From: Caulobacter sp.
GTDB taxonomy: Bacteria; Pseudomonadota; Alphaproteobacteria; Caulobacterales; Caulobacteraceae
Assembly (NCBI GenBank): GCA_017745235.1
Contig: JAGHZU010000013.1
Span: 159,977-223,976, forward strand
Direction of reading: 5' to 3'
Length of the DNA stretch: 64,000 bases
Made by a program: the position numbers and the translations under genes. Under the pieces are notes generated by a model. That model was given only the letters and a program-made list of their open reading frames with translations, was not told the DNA's origin and did no database searches. Below are positions 17,849 to 26,479 of the stretch, piece after piece (position 1 is the stretch's first letter; the number at the start of each line of letters is the position of its first letter).

Positions 17849-18972
17849 GCGACACCACCTTCAAGGAAGGGCTCACCGAAGCGCCCGCCGCCGCCAAGGC
17901 CAGGAAAGCTCCGTTCTCGCGCAAGACTGTGCTGGCGGTTGGCGCGGCGATCGTCGTCGCCGTCGGCGGCGCTGCCTTCATCGCCGCGCCCAAGGGCTCA
18001 GTCTCGACCGACGCGGCCTATATCCAGGCCGACAGCTCGGCCATCGCGCCAAAGGTTCGGGGCCTCGTATCTCAAGTGCTGGTCGGCCACAATCAGGCGG
18101 TCCATCGGGGGGACGCCTTGCTGCGCATCGATCCCGAGGAGTTTGACGCCCGCGTCGCTTCCGCGGAGGCTGATGTCGGCAACGCCGAGGCCGCCGCGGC
18201 GAGCGCCCGCGCCGCCCTGATCGCGCTGGACGCCGAACAACGCTTGGCGAGCTCCAACATTCGCGCCGCCCAGACGGCGATCGCCGCCGCCGACGCCGAG
18301 AACGTCCGCGCCCAGGCCGATCGCAAGCGCTACGAGGACCTCGCCAATAGCGGCGCGGTGGCCAAGCGGGACGTCGAGCGTTTTCGCGCCGCCGCCATTG
18401 GGGCCCAGTCGGACGCTGACCGCAGCCGCGCCCAGCTATCGGTGAGTCAGGACCAGGCGGCGGTCACCGCCGCCAAGCGCGCCACCCTGACCGCTAACCT
18501 CGCCCAGGCCGATGCCGCCGTGGCTCGCGCCAGGGCCGCCTTGGTGCTAGCCCGCCAGGACCAGAGCCACGCGGTCATCGTCTCGCCGATCGACGGGGTG
18601 GTGGGCGACCGCCAGGCCGAGCCCGGAGACTACGTCCAGCCCGGCACGCGGCTGATGACCATCGTGCCGATGAACGCCCTCTACGTGGTCGCCAACTTCA
18701 AGGAGACCCAGGTCGAGCGGATGCTCCCGGGTCAGGAGGCGACGATCAAGGTCGACGCCCTGGGCGGCAAGGCGTTGAGGGGGCACGTCGAAAGCTTCGC
18801 GCCGGGCTCGGGCTCGCAGTTCTCGCTGCTGCCGTTCGAGCCGGGCACGGGCAACTTCACCAAGATCGTTCAGCGCGTGCCGGTGCGCGTCCGCATCGAC
18901 CCAGGCCAAGCCGAGGTCGCCCGCCTACGGCCGGGCCTGTCGACGACGGTGAAGGTGAAGTTGAAGACTTAG
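17845..18972 (+). CDS. HlyD/EmrA-type membrane-fusion adaptor
   Basis: A 375-residue periplasmic adaptor anchored by one N-terminal membrane helix (TVLAVGAAIVVAVGGAAFIA). Next come STDAAYIQADSSAIAPKVRG and the split lipoyl half-motif, then a long Ala-rich coiled-coil hairpin (about residues 105-235), the second lipoyl half with VSPIDGVVGDRQAEPGDYVQ, and a beta-barrel domain with FKETQVERMLPGQEATIKVD. It couples the inner-membrane EmrB-type pump to an outer-membrane channel. No channel gene is present in this cluster, so a shared TolC-like protein is presumably used. Translationally coupled to the TetR gene. Confidence 0.9.
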   Translation: MSDTTFKEGLTEAPAAAKARKAPFSRKTVLAVGAAIVVAVGGAAFIAAPKGSVSTDAAYIQADSSAIAPKVRGLVSQVLVGHNQAVHRGDALLRIDPEEFDARVASAEADVGNAEAAAASARAALIALDAEQRLASSNIRAAQTAIAAADAENVRAQADRKRYEDLANSGAVAKRDVERFRAAAIGAQSDADRSRAQLSVSQDQAAVTAAKRATLTANLAQADAAVARARAALVLARQDQSHAVIVSPIDGVVGDRQAEPGDYVQPGTRLMTIVPMNALYVVANFKETQVERMLPGQEATIKVDALGGKALRGHVESFAPGSGSQFSLLPFEPGTGNFTKIVQRVPVRVRIDPGQAEVARLRPGLSTTVKVKLKT

Positions 18973-19052
18973 GAGCCCGTGTGGGTTTCTGGCGAGGAGA
19001 GGGCGCTCCACTCGGAGTCCGAGAGGCGCGCGCGCACTATTGTCGCAGCGCA

Positions 19053-19475
19053 TCAGTTGATAATTTCGCCCCGCTCGTCCGGGGGGAGCGCGGTCAGTCG
19101 CTCTCTCCACGACTGCAAGGCTTCTGGTGTCAGCCTGGTCCAGTCCTTGATCTCGCCAAGGATCTTTAGAGGCGCGCTGCTTCGATAGGAGCGGGTGGGA
19201 TTGCCGGGAAACTTCCTGTCGGTCACGTTCGGATCGTTCTCGAACGCCCCGGTCGGTTCTACGGCATAGACCCGGGGGACTGCGCCGCCCCCTCTGAGTT
19301 CCGCCGCGATTTCGGCGGCAAGCCCGGCGCCGTTCACATTCGCGGTAAAGTAGACGTGGTTCATCACGACATCGGGACGATAATTCGACCGAAACCCCGC
19401 AGTTAGAAGATCATCAACGCGCAGATCAGCGATTGTGCCGTGAAAGAAGGGTCCTGTGTCGGTGACTTCGGTCAT
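19053..19475 (-). CDS. arr: Rifampin ADP-ribosyltransferase Arr
   Basis: A protein of about 140 residues that transfers ADP-ribose from NAD+ to the ansa-chain hydroxyl of rifamycins, giving resistance. The diagnostic Arr features are all visible: GPFFHGTIADLRVDDLLTAG at the N-terminus, HVYFTANV, VYAVEPTGAFENDPNVTD and FPGNPTRSYRSSAPL. Length matches the family. GTG/ATG choice: ATG 19475 follows GAGG at a 9-base distance; an ATG at 19490 would add five residues. It lies within the proposed transposon between the efflux genes and the transposition module, a typical cargo position for a resistance gene. Confidence 0.92.
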   Translation of the reverse strand: MTEVTDTGPFFHGTIADLRVDDLLTAGFRSNYRPDVVMNHVYFTANVNGAGLAAEIAAELRGGGAVPRVYAVEPTGAFENDPNVTDRKFPGNPTRSYRSSAPLKILGEIKDWTRLTPEALQSWRERLTALPPDERGEIIN

Positions 19476-19610
19476 CGTCAAATGCCTCATTTGTCGCTGG
19501 CGAGATCAACCAGTAGCTGACGGGACAGGCGCCAAGGCCGGATTCCAGCTGAACGTGAGCATCAGCGCCGTCCAACCCGCCGATCCCAAACGCGAAAACG
19601 CCGACGTTGC

Positions 19611-19703
19611 GGATCGCTAGCTGCCCTCGACAACCAAGAGCATCTCTCGGTGGATTTAATCGAAGCTGTCGCCACGCGTCGTCGAGCGACCGAAAATGGA
19701 TAA
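19611..19703 (+). pseudogene. C-terminal remnant of a tnsC/tniB gene
   Basis: The frame reads AALDNQEHLSVDLIEAVATR then RRATENG and stops, closely matching the last residues of the intact TnsC-like protein at 21754-22650 (AALEHDEQLSASLVEAVATR, RRRNEDG). The start of the following tniQ overlaps this stop by 8 bases, the same geometry as in the intact module at 22643-22650. It is therefore the tail of a second, related transposition operon whose upstream part is gone. Confidence 0.75.
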
Positions 19704-20280
19704 CGTCCAACACGCGTCCTGCGACTTATCTGCGCTTGCTCCACCAATCGAGGCGGGCGAAGCAATCTCATCGTGGCTAGCGCGCACAGCGGATACTCAT
19801 CTGCTGACGCTTGCCGAGTTACAGAGAGAGATCGGCGGTTCGATTGCCGCCTTAGATCGCGGAGACTTCACGCTCCTGCCAAGAGTGGCTCGAATGACTG
19901 GCGTCTCCATCGAAACTCTGTTCCGAATGGTGCACAGCCAATTTATCGCCGAGCCGGCTAGGCCAGGGCCGCCGCCACCCGAGACCTGGGCTGTGTGTCC
20001 GGAGTGTCTCCGCGCCGATCAGGAGCAGGGAAGGGCGCCCCACGTACGGCGAACCTGGACACACCCCTTATATGTCTACTGCCCAGTCCACGAGACCGCT
20101 CTTATTCCTCAAGTGAACAGTCCTATCAGCGTGGTCAGTCAGCTTGCAGTTGCCGGCGAACGCGCACCGGCCAGAAATTATAGCTCAACCCCGCTAAGTC
20201 GCTTTTATTTTGACGACAGCCGTGTGTGGCGACGACGGCAACCGTTGCGCTTCAGCTCAGCGATGATTCAGAGACATTGA
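19696..20280 (+). pseudogene. TniQ-family protein, truncated copy 1
   Basis: The N-terminal 170 residues are a TniQ domain closely related to the second copy at 22643: LSALAPPIEAGEAISSWLAR, TLAELQREIGGSIAALDRGD, and the zinc-finger region CPECLRADQEQGRAPHVRRT with a later YCPVHE. TniQ proteins guide target or resolution choice for TnsB/TnsC-type transposases. The frame stops at 20280, where the second copy continues for about 190 more residues. Other frames downstream read on for a while (for example LKWAWSVMDRLASIRDDAAD from 20281), so frameshifts are likely. Not expected to be functional in full. Confidence 0.75.
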
Positions 20281-20692
20281 AGTGGGCATGGTCGGTGATG
20301 GATCGGCTGGCCTCCATTCGCGATGACGCCGCCGACGCTCGTTTCGGGAAAAATAGCTTCGATCCGCGCATCGCCTATATCATTGCGCTTACGCGTGATC
20401 TTCAAAAGCCGACGCGACGCGCAGATTCAGAAGAGCGGCTTGTGCGTCTGGCTGAGCTATCACCTCCACAGAACTGCTCCAAGCGATTTCGGCCACAGCC
20501 TCCTAAGAGCGGTCCGAGATATCGACCGGACCCTTCCGAATGTTGGAGCTAGCTTCATCAACGAGCTGGCCTCCATTCGCTATGTACCGACGGCCGATGA
20601 TGCGGCCGCATGGCAAGCGGGTTTCCAGCAACTGCTTCAGTTGCTCGCTGAACTCCTCGTTATCCGCGCGCTTTGCAACGCCGGTTGCGAGT
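20281..20692. other. Decayed junction between tniQ copy 1 and tnsB
   Basis: About 410 bases with only short, overlapping frames on both strands. Reading passes from one plus-strand frame (LASIRDDAADARFGKNSFDP) to another (SFINELASIRYVPTADDAAA). One minus-strand frame also reads smoothly (EEFSEQLKQLLETRLPCGRI). The N-terminal half of tnsB that should be here is not recognisable. I read this as a rearranged or deleted junction. Confidence 0.55.
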
Positions 20693-21757
20693 GGCCGGCC
20701 CATTGGTCGGCCTTGGCTCACGGTCGTCATCGACGTCTGCACCCGCATGGTGGTGTCGTTCTGCGTTGGGCTTGAGCCGCCTTCGGCCATCCGTGTGGCA
20801 TCGACACTAGACTTGGCTGTGTCCAACAAAGCGGCTTGGCTCGCCTCACGTGGTCTGGACTACCATTGGCCGGCCGAGGGATTCCCGCGGCTTTTGCACA
20901 GTGACCGAGCCAAGGAATTTGCGCGCCCCTCACTGCGGCGCGCTTTGTTGAACCACGGTGTCGACTGGTTTCTCAGGCCGCCCGGACGGACCCGCTATGG
21001 AGCGCATGTTGAGCGGTTGATCGGAAGCTTGATGGGAGGGTGTAAGCTTCTTCCCGGGGCGACGCACAGTAGTCCGAAAGCGCGCGGCAACTACGACAGC
21101 AAGGCAGCGGCTCGGCTACGGATCGACGAGCTGGAGATGTACTTCGCGCATCAGATCTTGGGGGTCTATAACCAAACAGAACACAGCGCGCTTGGCACGA
21201 GTCCGCTACAGGCCTGGACTGATCGAACAGTTGGCCAAGCACCTGAGTTTCCGGATGATATGGAAGCGTTCCGTATCGATCTTTTTCCCGAGATTCCACG
21301 CACTCTCGGTCGCCAGGGGATTAAGGCCTTTCATGAGGAGTATTACAGCCAGAAGCTTGGCGAAGCTTACATCTCCGGTCTTCGAAAAGTCGTCGCCAAA
21401 TTTGATCCCCGTGACCTTTCACAGCTGTACGTCAAACTTCCCGATACAGGTTACATAACTGTACCTTATCGCATCCGTCGGGATGGGCCGACGCCGACAT
21501 GGTGGTTGCTAAAAGCGGCGGCTCGTGCGGCGACGTCGAAGAGGGCGGCGCCCCGCGATCGCACCGTCGTTCGGCAAGCCGTCCGCGCCATGGAGGAGAC
21601 CATTGAGCAGGCCGCATTAAGGTCTGGCTCGGCCGCCAGGCAAGCAGAGCGGCTGCGCTCGGATCGTCGTGCCGTGTCGAGCCTGCGCGACTCCACAAGA
21701 CCGATCCAAGATTCAGATGACGATTGGGGCGGTGCCTTCGAGGGGAGGGGAGCATGA
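20540..21757 (+). CDS. TniA/TnsB-like transposase, N-terminally truncated
   Basis: Homology begins at about 20693 with GRPIGRPWLTVVIDVCTRMV, inside the catalytic core of Mu/TnsB-type DDE transposases. The second catalytic Asp is in LLHSDRAKEFARP and the Glu in HVERLIGSLMGG. The Mu-type C-terminal beta-barrel and the basic tail that contacts TnsC follow. The DNA-binding N-terminal half and the usual IDHT motif that supplies the first catalytic Asp are missing from any upstream frame, so the protein is probably inactive even if translated. The stop overlaps the tnsC-like start by ATGA (21754-21757). Part of the tnsB-tnsC-tniQ module. Confidence 0.75.
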   Translation: MLELASSTSWPPFAMYRRPMMRPHGKRVSSNCFSCSLNSSLSARFATPVASGRPIGRPWLTVVIDVCTRMVVSFCVGLEPPSAIRVASTLDLAVSNKAAWLASRGLDYHWPAEGFPRLLHSDRAKEFARPSLRRALLNHGVDWFLRPPGRTRYGAHVERLIGSLMGGCKLLPGATHSSPKARGNYDSKAAARLRIDELEMYFAHQILGVYNQTEHSALGTSPLQAWTDRTVGQAPEFPDDMEAFRIDLFPEIPRTLGRQGIKAFHEEYYSQKLGEAYISGLRKVVAKFDPRDLSQLYVKLPDTGYITVPYRIRRDGPTPTWWLLKAAARAATSKRAAPRDRTVVRQAVRAMEETIEQAALRSGSAARQAERLRSDRRAVSSLRDSTRPIQDSDDDWGGAFEGRGA

Positions 21758-22650
21758 GTCCCGCTCCATACGATCACCTGCACCCAGATGTCCGTCATCT
21801 CGCGACCGCGGACATCGTGGTCCGCAAGGCTTGTATCCAAACGGACCGTTGGATCAACTATCCTGCGGCCGACGATGCGTTGGAGCGGCTCTTCGAACTA
21901 CTCGACATGCCGCCACGGCTTCGCATGCCGTCGATCCTGTTCTGGGCAAGCCCTAACATGGGCAAAACTCACATTCAGAAGCGCTTTATCGAACTATACA
22001 TAGCTAGAGATACTGGAGATCCACCCAAACCTCTAAAGAAGCTACACTCCTATGGCGCAGTGCTATGGCTCGAGGTGAACGATGGCCTGTCTGAAAAGCG
22101 CCTATATCTGGACATGCTCAAGGCCTTTGGCACGACAGGAGGAGATGCGACAGCCTCGCGTCTACAGGCCATGGTGCTCAAGCACATCGAGGCACGCGGC
22201 ATCCGGATGATCATCCTTGATGAATTGCAGCGTGTTACCGAGCAACGAGAAAGAGATCAGCGCGCAATTCTCAATGTCTTAAAATATCTCTCAAATCAAT
22301 TGCAGCTCAGCATCGTTGGATTTGGATCGGGAGAGGCCAAGGCGCTGATCAAATCCGATCCTCATTTGGAAGAGCGGTTTGATGTCGTTGCCCTTCCTGC
22401 TTGGACAACAAAGGAAAAATGGCTCGTTAAGTTAGTCACGGAGCGGATCGAATATCTACCATTACGCAAACCTACAACGGTTGATCGCGCCTTGATGGAT
22501 GCACTCTTCTTTCACTCTCGTTCGCTGCTTGGGAGAACGTTCAACCTCATCGAGCGAACGGCGATCGCCGCCCTTGAACATGATGAGCAGCTTTCAGCCA
22601 GTCTGGTCGAGGCGGTGGCCACACGTCGCCGACGCAATGAGGATGGATAG
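21754..22650 (+). CDS. TniB/TnsC-like AAA+ transposition ATPase
   Basis: A 298-residue AAA+ ATPase that would select target DNA and activate the TnsB-type transposase. Walker A is SPNMGKTHIQKR (about residues 70-80) and Walker B is RMIILDELQRV; sensor region LSIVGFGSGEAKALIKSD and LPAWTTKEKWL match the TniB family. ATG 21754 follows a strong GAGGGGAG ribosome binding site and overlaps the tnsB stop by 4 bases. The 3' end overlaps the tniQ start by 8 bases. The gene looks intact. Codon use is visibly less GC-rich than the host genes around the element. Confidence 0.9.
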   Translation: MSPAPYDHLHPDVRHLATADIVVRKACIQTDRWINYPAADDALERLFELLDMPPRLRMPSILFWASPNMGKTHIQKRFIELYIARDTGDPPKPLKKLHSYGAVLWLEVNDGLSEKRLYLDMLKAFGTTGGDATASRLQAMVLKHIEARGIRMIILDELQRVTEQRERDQRAILNVLKYLSNQLQLSIVGFGSGEAKALIKSDPHLEERFDVVALPAWTTKEKWLVKLVTERIEYLPLRKPTTVDRALMDALFFHSRSLLGRTFNLIERTAIAALEHDEQLSASLVEAVATRRRRNEDG

Positions 22651-23710
22651 GTCATGGGACGGGGCACCGGATCTCTCTGTGCTCGCGCCGCCGGCTGAAG
22701 TCGGTGAAGCGCTTTCGTCGTGGCTGGTCCGTACGGCAGATGCCCACCTTCTGACGAGCCGCGAATTGGAAAAGGAGATGCATGGGTCAATAGCCGAACT
22801 CGATCGCGGGAATCTGGCGCCGCTTGCGCGCCTCGCCATGATGATGCGCACCGAGAGCGCGGCGTTGCGTGCAATGATCCTGGAAGACTTCATCCGTCAG
22901 CCTTGTCGAGCTGGTCCCCCGCCGCCCCATTGCTGGGCGGTTTGTCCGTATTGCCTGGCGGTTGATGTCGAACAGGGCAGGGCGCCTTATGTGCGTCGAA
23001 CCTGGACCCATCCCCTGGCGGTGTACTGCGCTCTCCACAGGGCGCCGCTCGTTCCCCACGGCAACTCCGACATCAAGATTGCCAGTGAGCTCACGTTGTT
23101 CGGCGATCTCCAACCCTATGAGCCCCGAGATAATTTGCTCGATCGTTCCCACTTTGACGCTAGAGAATTAATTCTCCACACGATCGATGTGCTCGAAGAT
23201 TCTACGAAGGTTGACGAGAGGGATAGGCTTACCGATGCGGTGAGCGATATCGTCGACGCGCTCGCCACCAATATGTACACGCCGAATTCTGGGGTGGCGA
23301 TACGACTTATAGAAGCTCCAGTAATGCGTCGGAGATCTCTGCCTGGATCGAATGAACTCCCAGAGAAGTGGTGGCTTGATGTTAACGCGCGCGAACGGTT
23401 ACTTTATGTCCGCATGGCGTTGCTTTTCTTGAGTGAACCGGCGCATCCACCACGATCTTCGGATAAGGGACCGTTTGGAGCTAATTGGTTCGCAAACCGA
23501 TATGCCAAAAACTACGTAGGCTGGGTCAGCTGCGCTATGGAAGATCCCTTGCTTCTTCTGGCCACTGAGCTGCCGAGAAGTGCGGTCTCAACGATGAACT
23601 ATCGATCGTTTGCGTGGCCAAAACGTCTGAGGCAGCGCTGGTCGTCGGCGGTGTCGGCGGCCATTCTTTGGGCAACTTCGGCGGTTCCTGCTGCGGGCGG
23701 ATCGACCTAA
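22643..23710 (+). CDS. TniQ-family targeting protein, copy 2
   Basis: A 355-residue TniQ protein. The N-terminal TniQ domain (LSVLAPPAEVGEALSSWLVR, SRELEKEMHGSIAELDRGN) is followed by a zinc finger with CPYCLAVDVEQGRAPYVRRT and YCALHRAPL, then a C-terminal part without an obvious motif. ATG 22643 is chosen because it aligns residue for residue with the start of copy 1 at 19696. It completes the tnsB-tnsC-tniQ operon, and the right-end repeats begin 21 bp after its stop. TniQ/TnsD-type proteins recognise the insertion site or help recruit TnsC. Confidence 0.88.
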   Translation: MDRSWDGAPDLSVLAPPAEVGEALSSWLVRTADAHLLTSRELEKEMHGSIAELDRGNLAPLARLAMMMRTESAALRAMILEDFIRQPCRAGPPPPHCWAVCPYCLAVDVEQGRAPYVRRTWTHPLAVYCALHRAPLVPHGNSDIKIASELTLFGDLQPYEPRDNLLDRSHFDARELILHTIDVLEDSTKVDERDRLTDAVSDIVDALATNMYTPNSGVAIRLIEAPVMRRRSLPGSNELPEKWWLDVNARERLLYVRMALLFLSEPAHPPRSSDKGPFGANWFANRYAKNYVGWVSCAMEDPLLLLATELPRSAVSTMNYRSFAWPKRLRQRWSSAVSAAILWATSAVPAAGGST

Positions 23711-23731
23711 TAAGCCGCTGCGTGGATCGCA

Positions 23732-23856
23732 TTTTTTGGAGTCAGACCAGTCGCAGGATTTTGAGTCAGAATCCGTAAAAAATCGGAACGTCGGGGCAAC
23801 CGGTGACAGCCCGGGTGCGACTCGCAGAGTTTGGAGTCAGTGACAAGTCAGTGACA
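23732..23856 (-). repeat. Right-end repeat array (transposase-binding-site-like)
   Basis: Contains ttttttggagtcagacc (23732-23748), gattttgagtcagaatcc (23757-23774) and gcagagtttggagtcagtga (from 23824), followed by a second gtcagtgaca ending at 23856. The outer tip therefore reads TGTCACTGACT inward on the minus strand, with the TGT terminus of Tn7/Tn402-type elements and an immediate direct repeat of the terminal 10-11 bases. The repeats match those at 12452-12575 in the opposite orientation. Confidence 0.65.
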
Positions 23857-24029
23857 GAGTCGCGAATTCGTGCCTCAAGTCATAATTCGCATAAGTAATA
23901 TTATCAGAAATATTTGATATGGGAGATTCTCAGGCCCTACCGCGTTCGGCCTGCGTTGTATCCCGCTTCCAGCACCCTAAACTGGCCTCACGGTCGATGT
24001 GACCGTGCGACTCCGGATATGCTCGAGTC

Positions 24030-25790
24030 ATGCAGCTTTCGCTTCCGTCATCGACGTCCGTGCGCTGGCTGGGCTGGCTGCGGCGGCGGATACGGTCCAG
24101 CGAACTCTGGCTGATCGCCGTGGCGATTCTGGTCGGCGTCGTCGCCGGTGCGCTGGCCGTCGTCCAAGCCAAGATCGCCCATGGCCTCCAGGTGCTGCTG
24201 TTCGATATTCCGCTGGATCAGCGGCTCAGCGCCCAGGCCGTCGTCGCGCCGTGGCGGACGCTGGCCATTCCTGTGGGCGGCCTGGTGCTCGGTGTTGGCA
24301 CCTGGGCCTGGCTGAAGTATCGGCCGCGTCCCGCCGTCGACCCGGTCGAGGCCAACGCGTTGCACGGCGGCAGGTTGTCGTTGAAGGACAGCGCCTTCAT
24401 CTGCTGCCAAACCATGCTGTCCAACGGCGTCGGCGCCTCGGTCGGCCTCGAGGCCGCCTACGCCCAGGCTGGTTCGGCCGTTGCGTCTTTCGCGGGCCAG
24501 CGCCTGAACCTGCGCCGCGCGGACATGCGGACTCTCGTGGGAGCCGGCGCCGGCGCGGCCATCGCCGCGGCGTTCGGCGCGCCGTTGACCGGCGCCTTCT
24601 ACGCGTTCGAGATCGTCATCGGCGCCTATACCGTCGCGAACCTGGCGCCGGTTGCCGCCGCGGCTCTGGCGGCCGTCCTGGTCGCCGAACGTATGGGCGG
24701 CTTGCCCTATCTGCTCAAGACCACCACGCCGGCGGTGCAATCCTGGTTCGACTACGGGCTATACGCCCTGCTCGGCCTGATCTGCGCCGCGACCGGCATC
24801 GCCCTGATGAGATTGGTCGCCTCAGCTGAAGGATTGGCGTCCAAATCGCTGATACCGAAGGCTTTTCGCCCCGCTGTTGGCGGACTCGCCCTGGCTGTTA
24901 TGGCCATGGTCACGCCCCAGACCCTTTCGGCGGGCCACGGCGCGCTGCACCTGAACCTGACGGCGTCGCTGGGTTTGAAGATGCTGTTCCTGCTACTGGC
25001 GATGAAGGCGTTGGCCTCGATCGTGTCGCTGAGCTCGGGTTTCCGGGGCGGCCTGTTCTTCGCCTCGCTGTTCCTGGGCACGCTGGTGGGCCAGATCTTT
25101 GCGGCGCTGTCGGTCTACGTGCCCTGGCTGCCGTCGCTGGACCCCACCGTCGCGGCCCTGGTCGGCATGGCCGCATTCGGCGTAGCCGTCGTCGGCGGAC
25201 CGTTCACGATGTCCTTCCTGGTGCTGGAGGCCACCGGCGATTTCACGGTCGCGGCCGCGGCCCTTGTGGCCTCGCTGATCGCCAGCGCCATGGTTCGGGA
25301 AACGTTCGGCTACTCGTTCTCGACCTGGCGCCTCCACCTGCGTGGTGAAACCATCCGCAGCGCCCACGACGTCAGCTGGATGCGCCCTCTCACCGCCGGC
25401 CGCATGATGCGCAAGGACGTCAAGACCGTGAACGCCGGAGCGACTCTGGCGGAGTTCCGGCGACGCTATCCGCTGGGCGCCACAAAGCGGGTCGTCGTGG
25501 TCGATGACCAGGAGCGCTATGCCGGGATCGTGCGGACCGCCCTCGCCTACGCGCATCCCGACGACAGCCAGGAAGCGGTGTCGTCGCTGGCCGCGTACGG
25601 CGAAACGGCGCTGACGCCTGAGCAGTCGATCAAGGACGTCATGAGGGCGTTCGACGCCACACAGGCCGACGAACTCGCCGTGGTCGACGGCGACCGCAAG
25701 GTGATCGGCATCCTCTCGGAAGCCTACGCCACGCGCCGCTACGCGGAAGAACTGGACAAGGCCCGGCGCGAACTGACGGGCGAAGCCTAG
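24030..25790 (+). CDS. ClC-family protein with C-terminal CBS domains, divergent filter
   Basis: A 586-residue ClC protein with about ten membrane segments followed by a cytoplasmic pair of CBS domains (from about residue 450: MRPLTAGRMMRKDVKTVNAG and IKDVMRAFDATQADELAVVD). The anion-pathway motifs differ from the usual: GSGIP is replaced by ANALHGGRLS, and GREGP by ASVGLEAAYAQ, which still keeps a Glu at the gating position. This is a recognised distinct ClC subgroup, but the ion it moves is not certain. It is not paralogous in detail to the ClC at 11024. Its stop overlaps the convergent flavin reductase gene by 4 bp. Confidence 0.88.
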   Translation: MQLSLPSSTSVRWLGWLRRRIRSSELWLIAVAILVGVVAGALAVVQAKIAHGLQVLLFDIPLDQRLSAQAVVAPWRTLAIPVGGLVLGVGTWAWLKYRPRPAVDPVEANALHGGRLSLKDSAFICCQTMLSNGVGASVGLEAAYAQAGSAVASFAGQRLNLRRADMRTLVGAGAGAAIAAAFGAPLTGAFYAFEIVIGAYTVANLAPVAAAALAAVLVAERMGGLPYLLKTTTPAVQSWFDYGLYALLGLICAATGIALMRLVASAEGLASKSLIPKAFRPAVGGLALAVMAMVTPQTLSAGHGALHLNLTASLGLKMLFLLLAMKALASIVSLSSGFRGGLFFASLFLGTLVGQIFAALSVYVPWLPSLDPTVAALVGMAAFGVAVVGGPFTMSFLVLEATGDFTVAAAALVASLIASAMVRETFGYSFSTWRLHLRGETIRSAHDVSWMRPLTAGRMMRKDVKTVNAGATLAEFRRRYPLGATKRVVVVDDQERYAGIVRTALAYAHPDDSQEAVSSLAAYGETALTPEQSIKDVMRAFDATQADELAVVDGDRKVIGILSEAYATRRYAEELDKARRELTGEA

Positions 25791-26407
25791 CCGCCGGGCC
25801 GGCGCATCTGAAACTTCTGGGCCTCGGTGATCTCGAAATAGTCGGCAGGCCCGCCGCCGCGCAGGATCGGCTGGGCCGCGACCGTGTCGTAGACGCCGTC
25901 GACCAGCAGGCGCCCGTCGATATGGACCATCACCACCTCGCCCAGGGTCAACCAGGCCTCGATGGCGCCGCCGTCGGCGTCGGCCAGCTGGACGATCTGG
26001 GTCACCCGGCATTCGAAGGCCACGGGGCTTTCGGCCACCCGCGGCGGCGCGACCTTGACCGACGGCGCGGGCGTCAGGCCAGCCAAGACGAATTCGTCGA
26101 CGTCGGGCGCCACCATGGCAGAGCTTGTGTTCATCGCCTCGGCAAGCGGCCGGGTGGCAAGATTCCAGACGAACTGACCGGTGCGCTCGATGTTGCGCAC
26201 GGAGTCCTTCCAGCTGGTGCTGGAGAACCCGATGATCGGCGGTCGGTAGTTGAAGGCGTTGAAGAAGCTGTAGGGCGCCAAGTTCAGAACGCCGTCCTCG
26301 GCCAGCGTCGAGATCCAGCCGATCGGCCGGGGCGCGACGATGGCGTTCAGCGGGTCATGGCGCAGGCCGTGGCCCTGCCTGGGGTCGTAGGAATGGATCT
26401 CGGTCAT
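25787..26407 (-). CDS. Flavin reductase-like domain protein (FMN-binding split barrel)
   Basis: A 206-residue protein of the flavin-reductase-like family: HDPLNAIVAPRPIGWISTLAEDGVLNLAPYSFFNAF is the FMN-binding split barrel start, followed by IIGFSSTSWKDSVRNIERTGQFVWN. Relatives bind FMN and either reduce it with NAD(P)H for partner monooxygenases or act on unknown substrates. No partner oxygenase is adjacent. Upstream on the same strand, 72 bp away, is the ECF sigma gene, and the two could be cotranscribed. Confidence 0.85.
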   Translation of the reverse strand: MTEIHSYDPRQGHGLRHDPLNAIVAPRPIGWISTLAEDGVLNLAPYSFFNAFNYRPPIIGFSSTSWKDSVRNIERTGQFVWNLATRPLAEAMNTSSAMVAPDVDEFVLAGLTPAPSVKVAPPRVAESPVAFECRVTQIVQLADADGGAIEAWLTLGEVVMVHIDGRLLVDGVYDTVAAQPILRGGGPADYFEITEAQKFQMRRPGG

Positions 26408-26479
26408 GGACGCCTCTCGCTGGAGCCGTCCATGAGCCCGCTTGCGCGGCGACGCAAGCCGGCTGCCCCAATAGGGCGT

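Noticed and set aside
19426-19713. A minus-strand frame of 95 codons upstream of arr
   Set aside because: Overlaps arr and the TnsC remnant, which is coding on the other strand; no signature.
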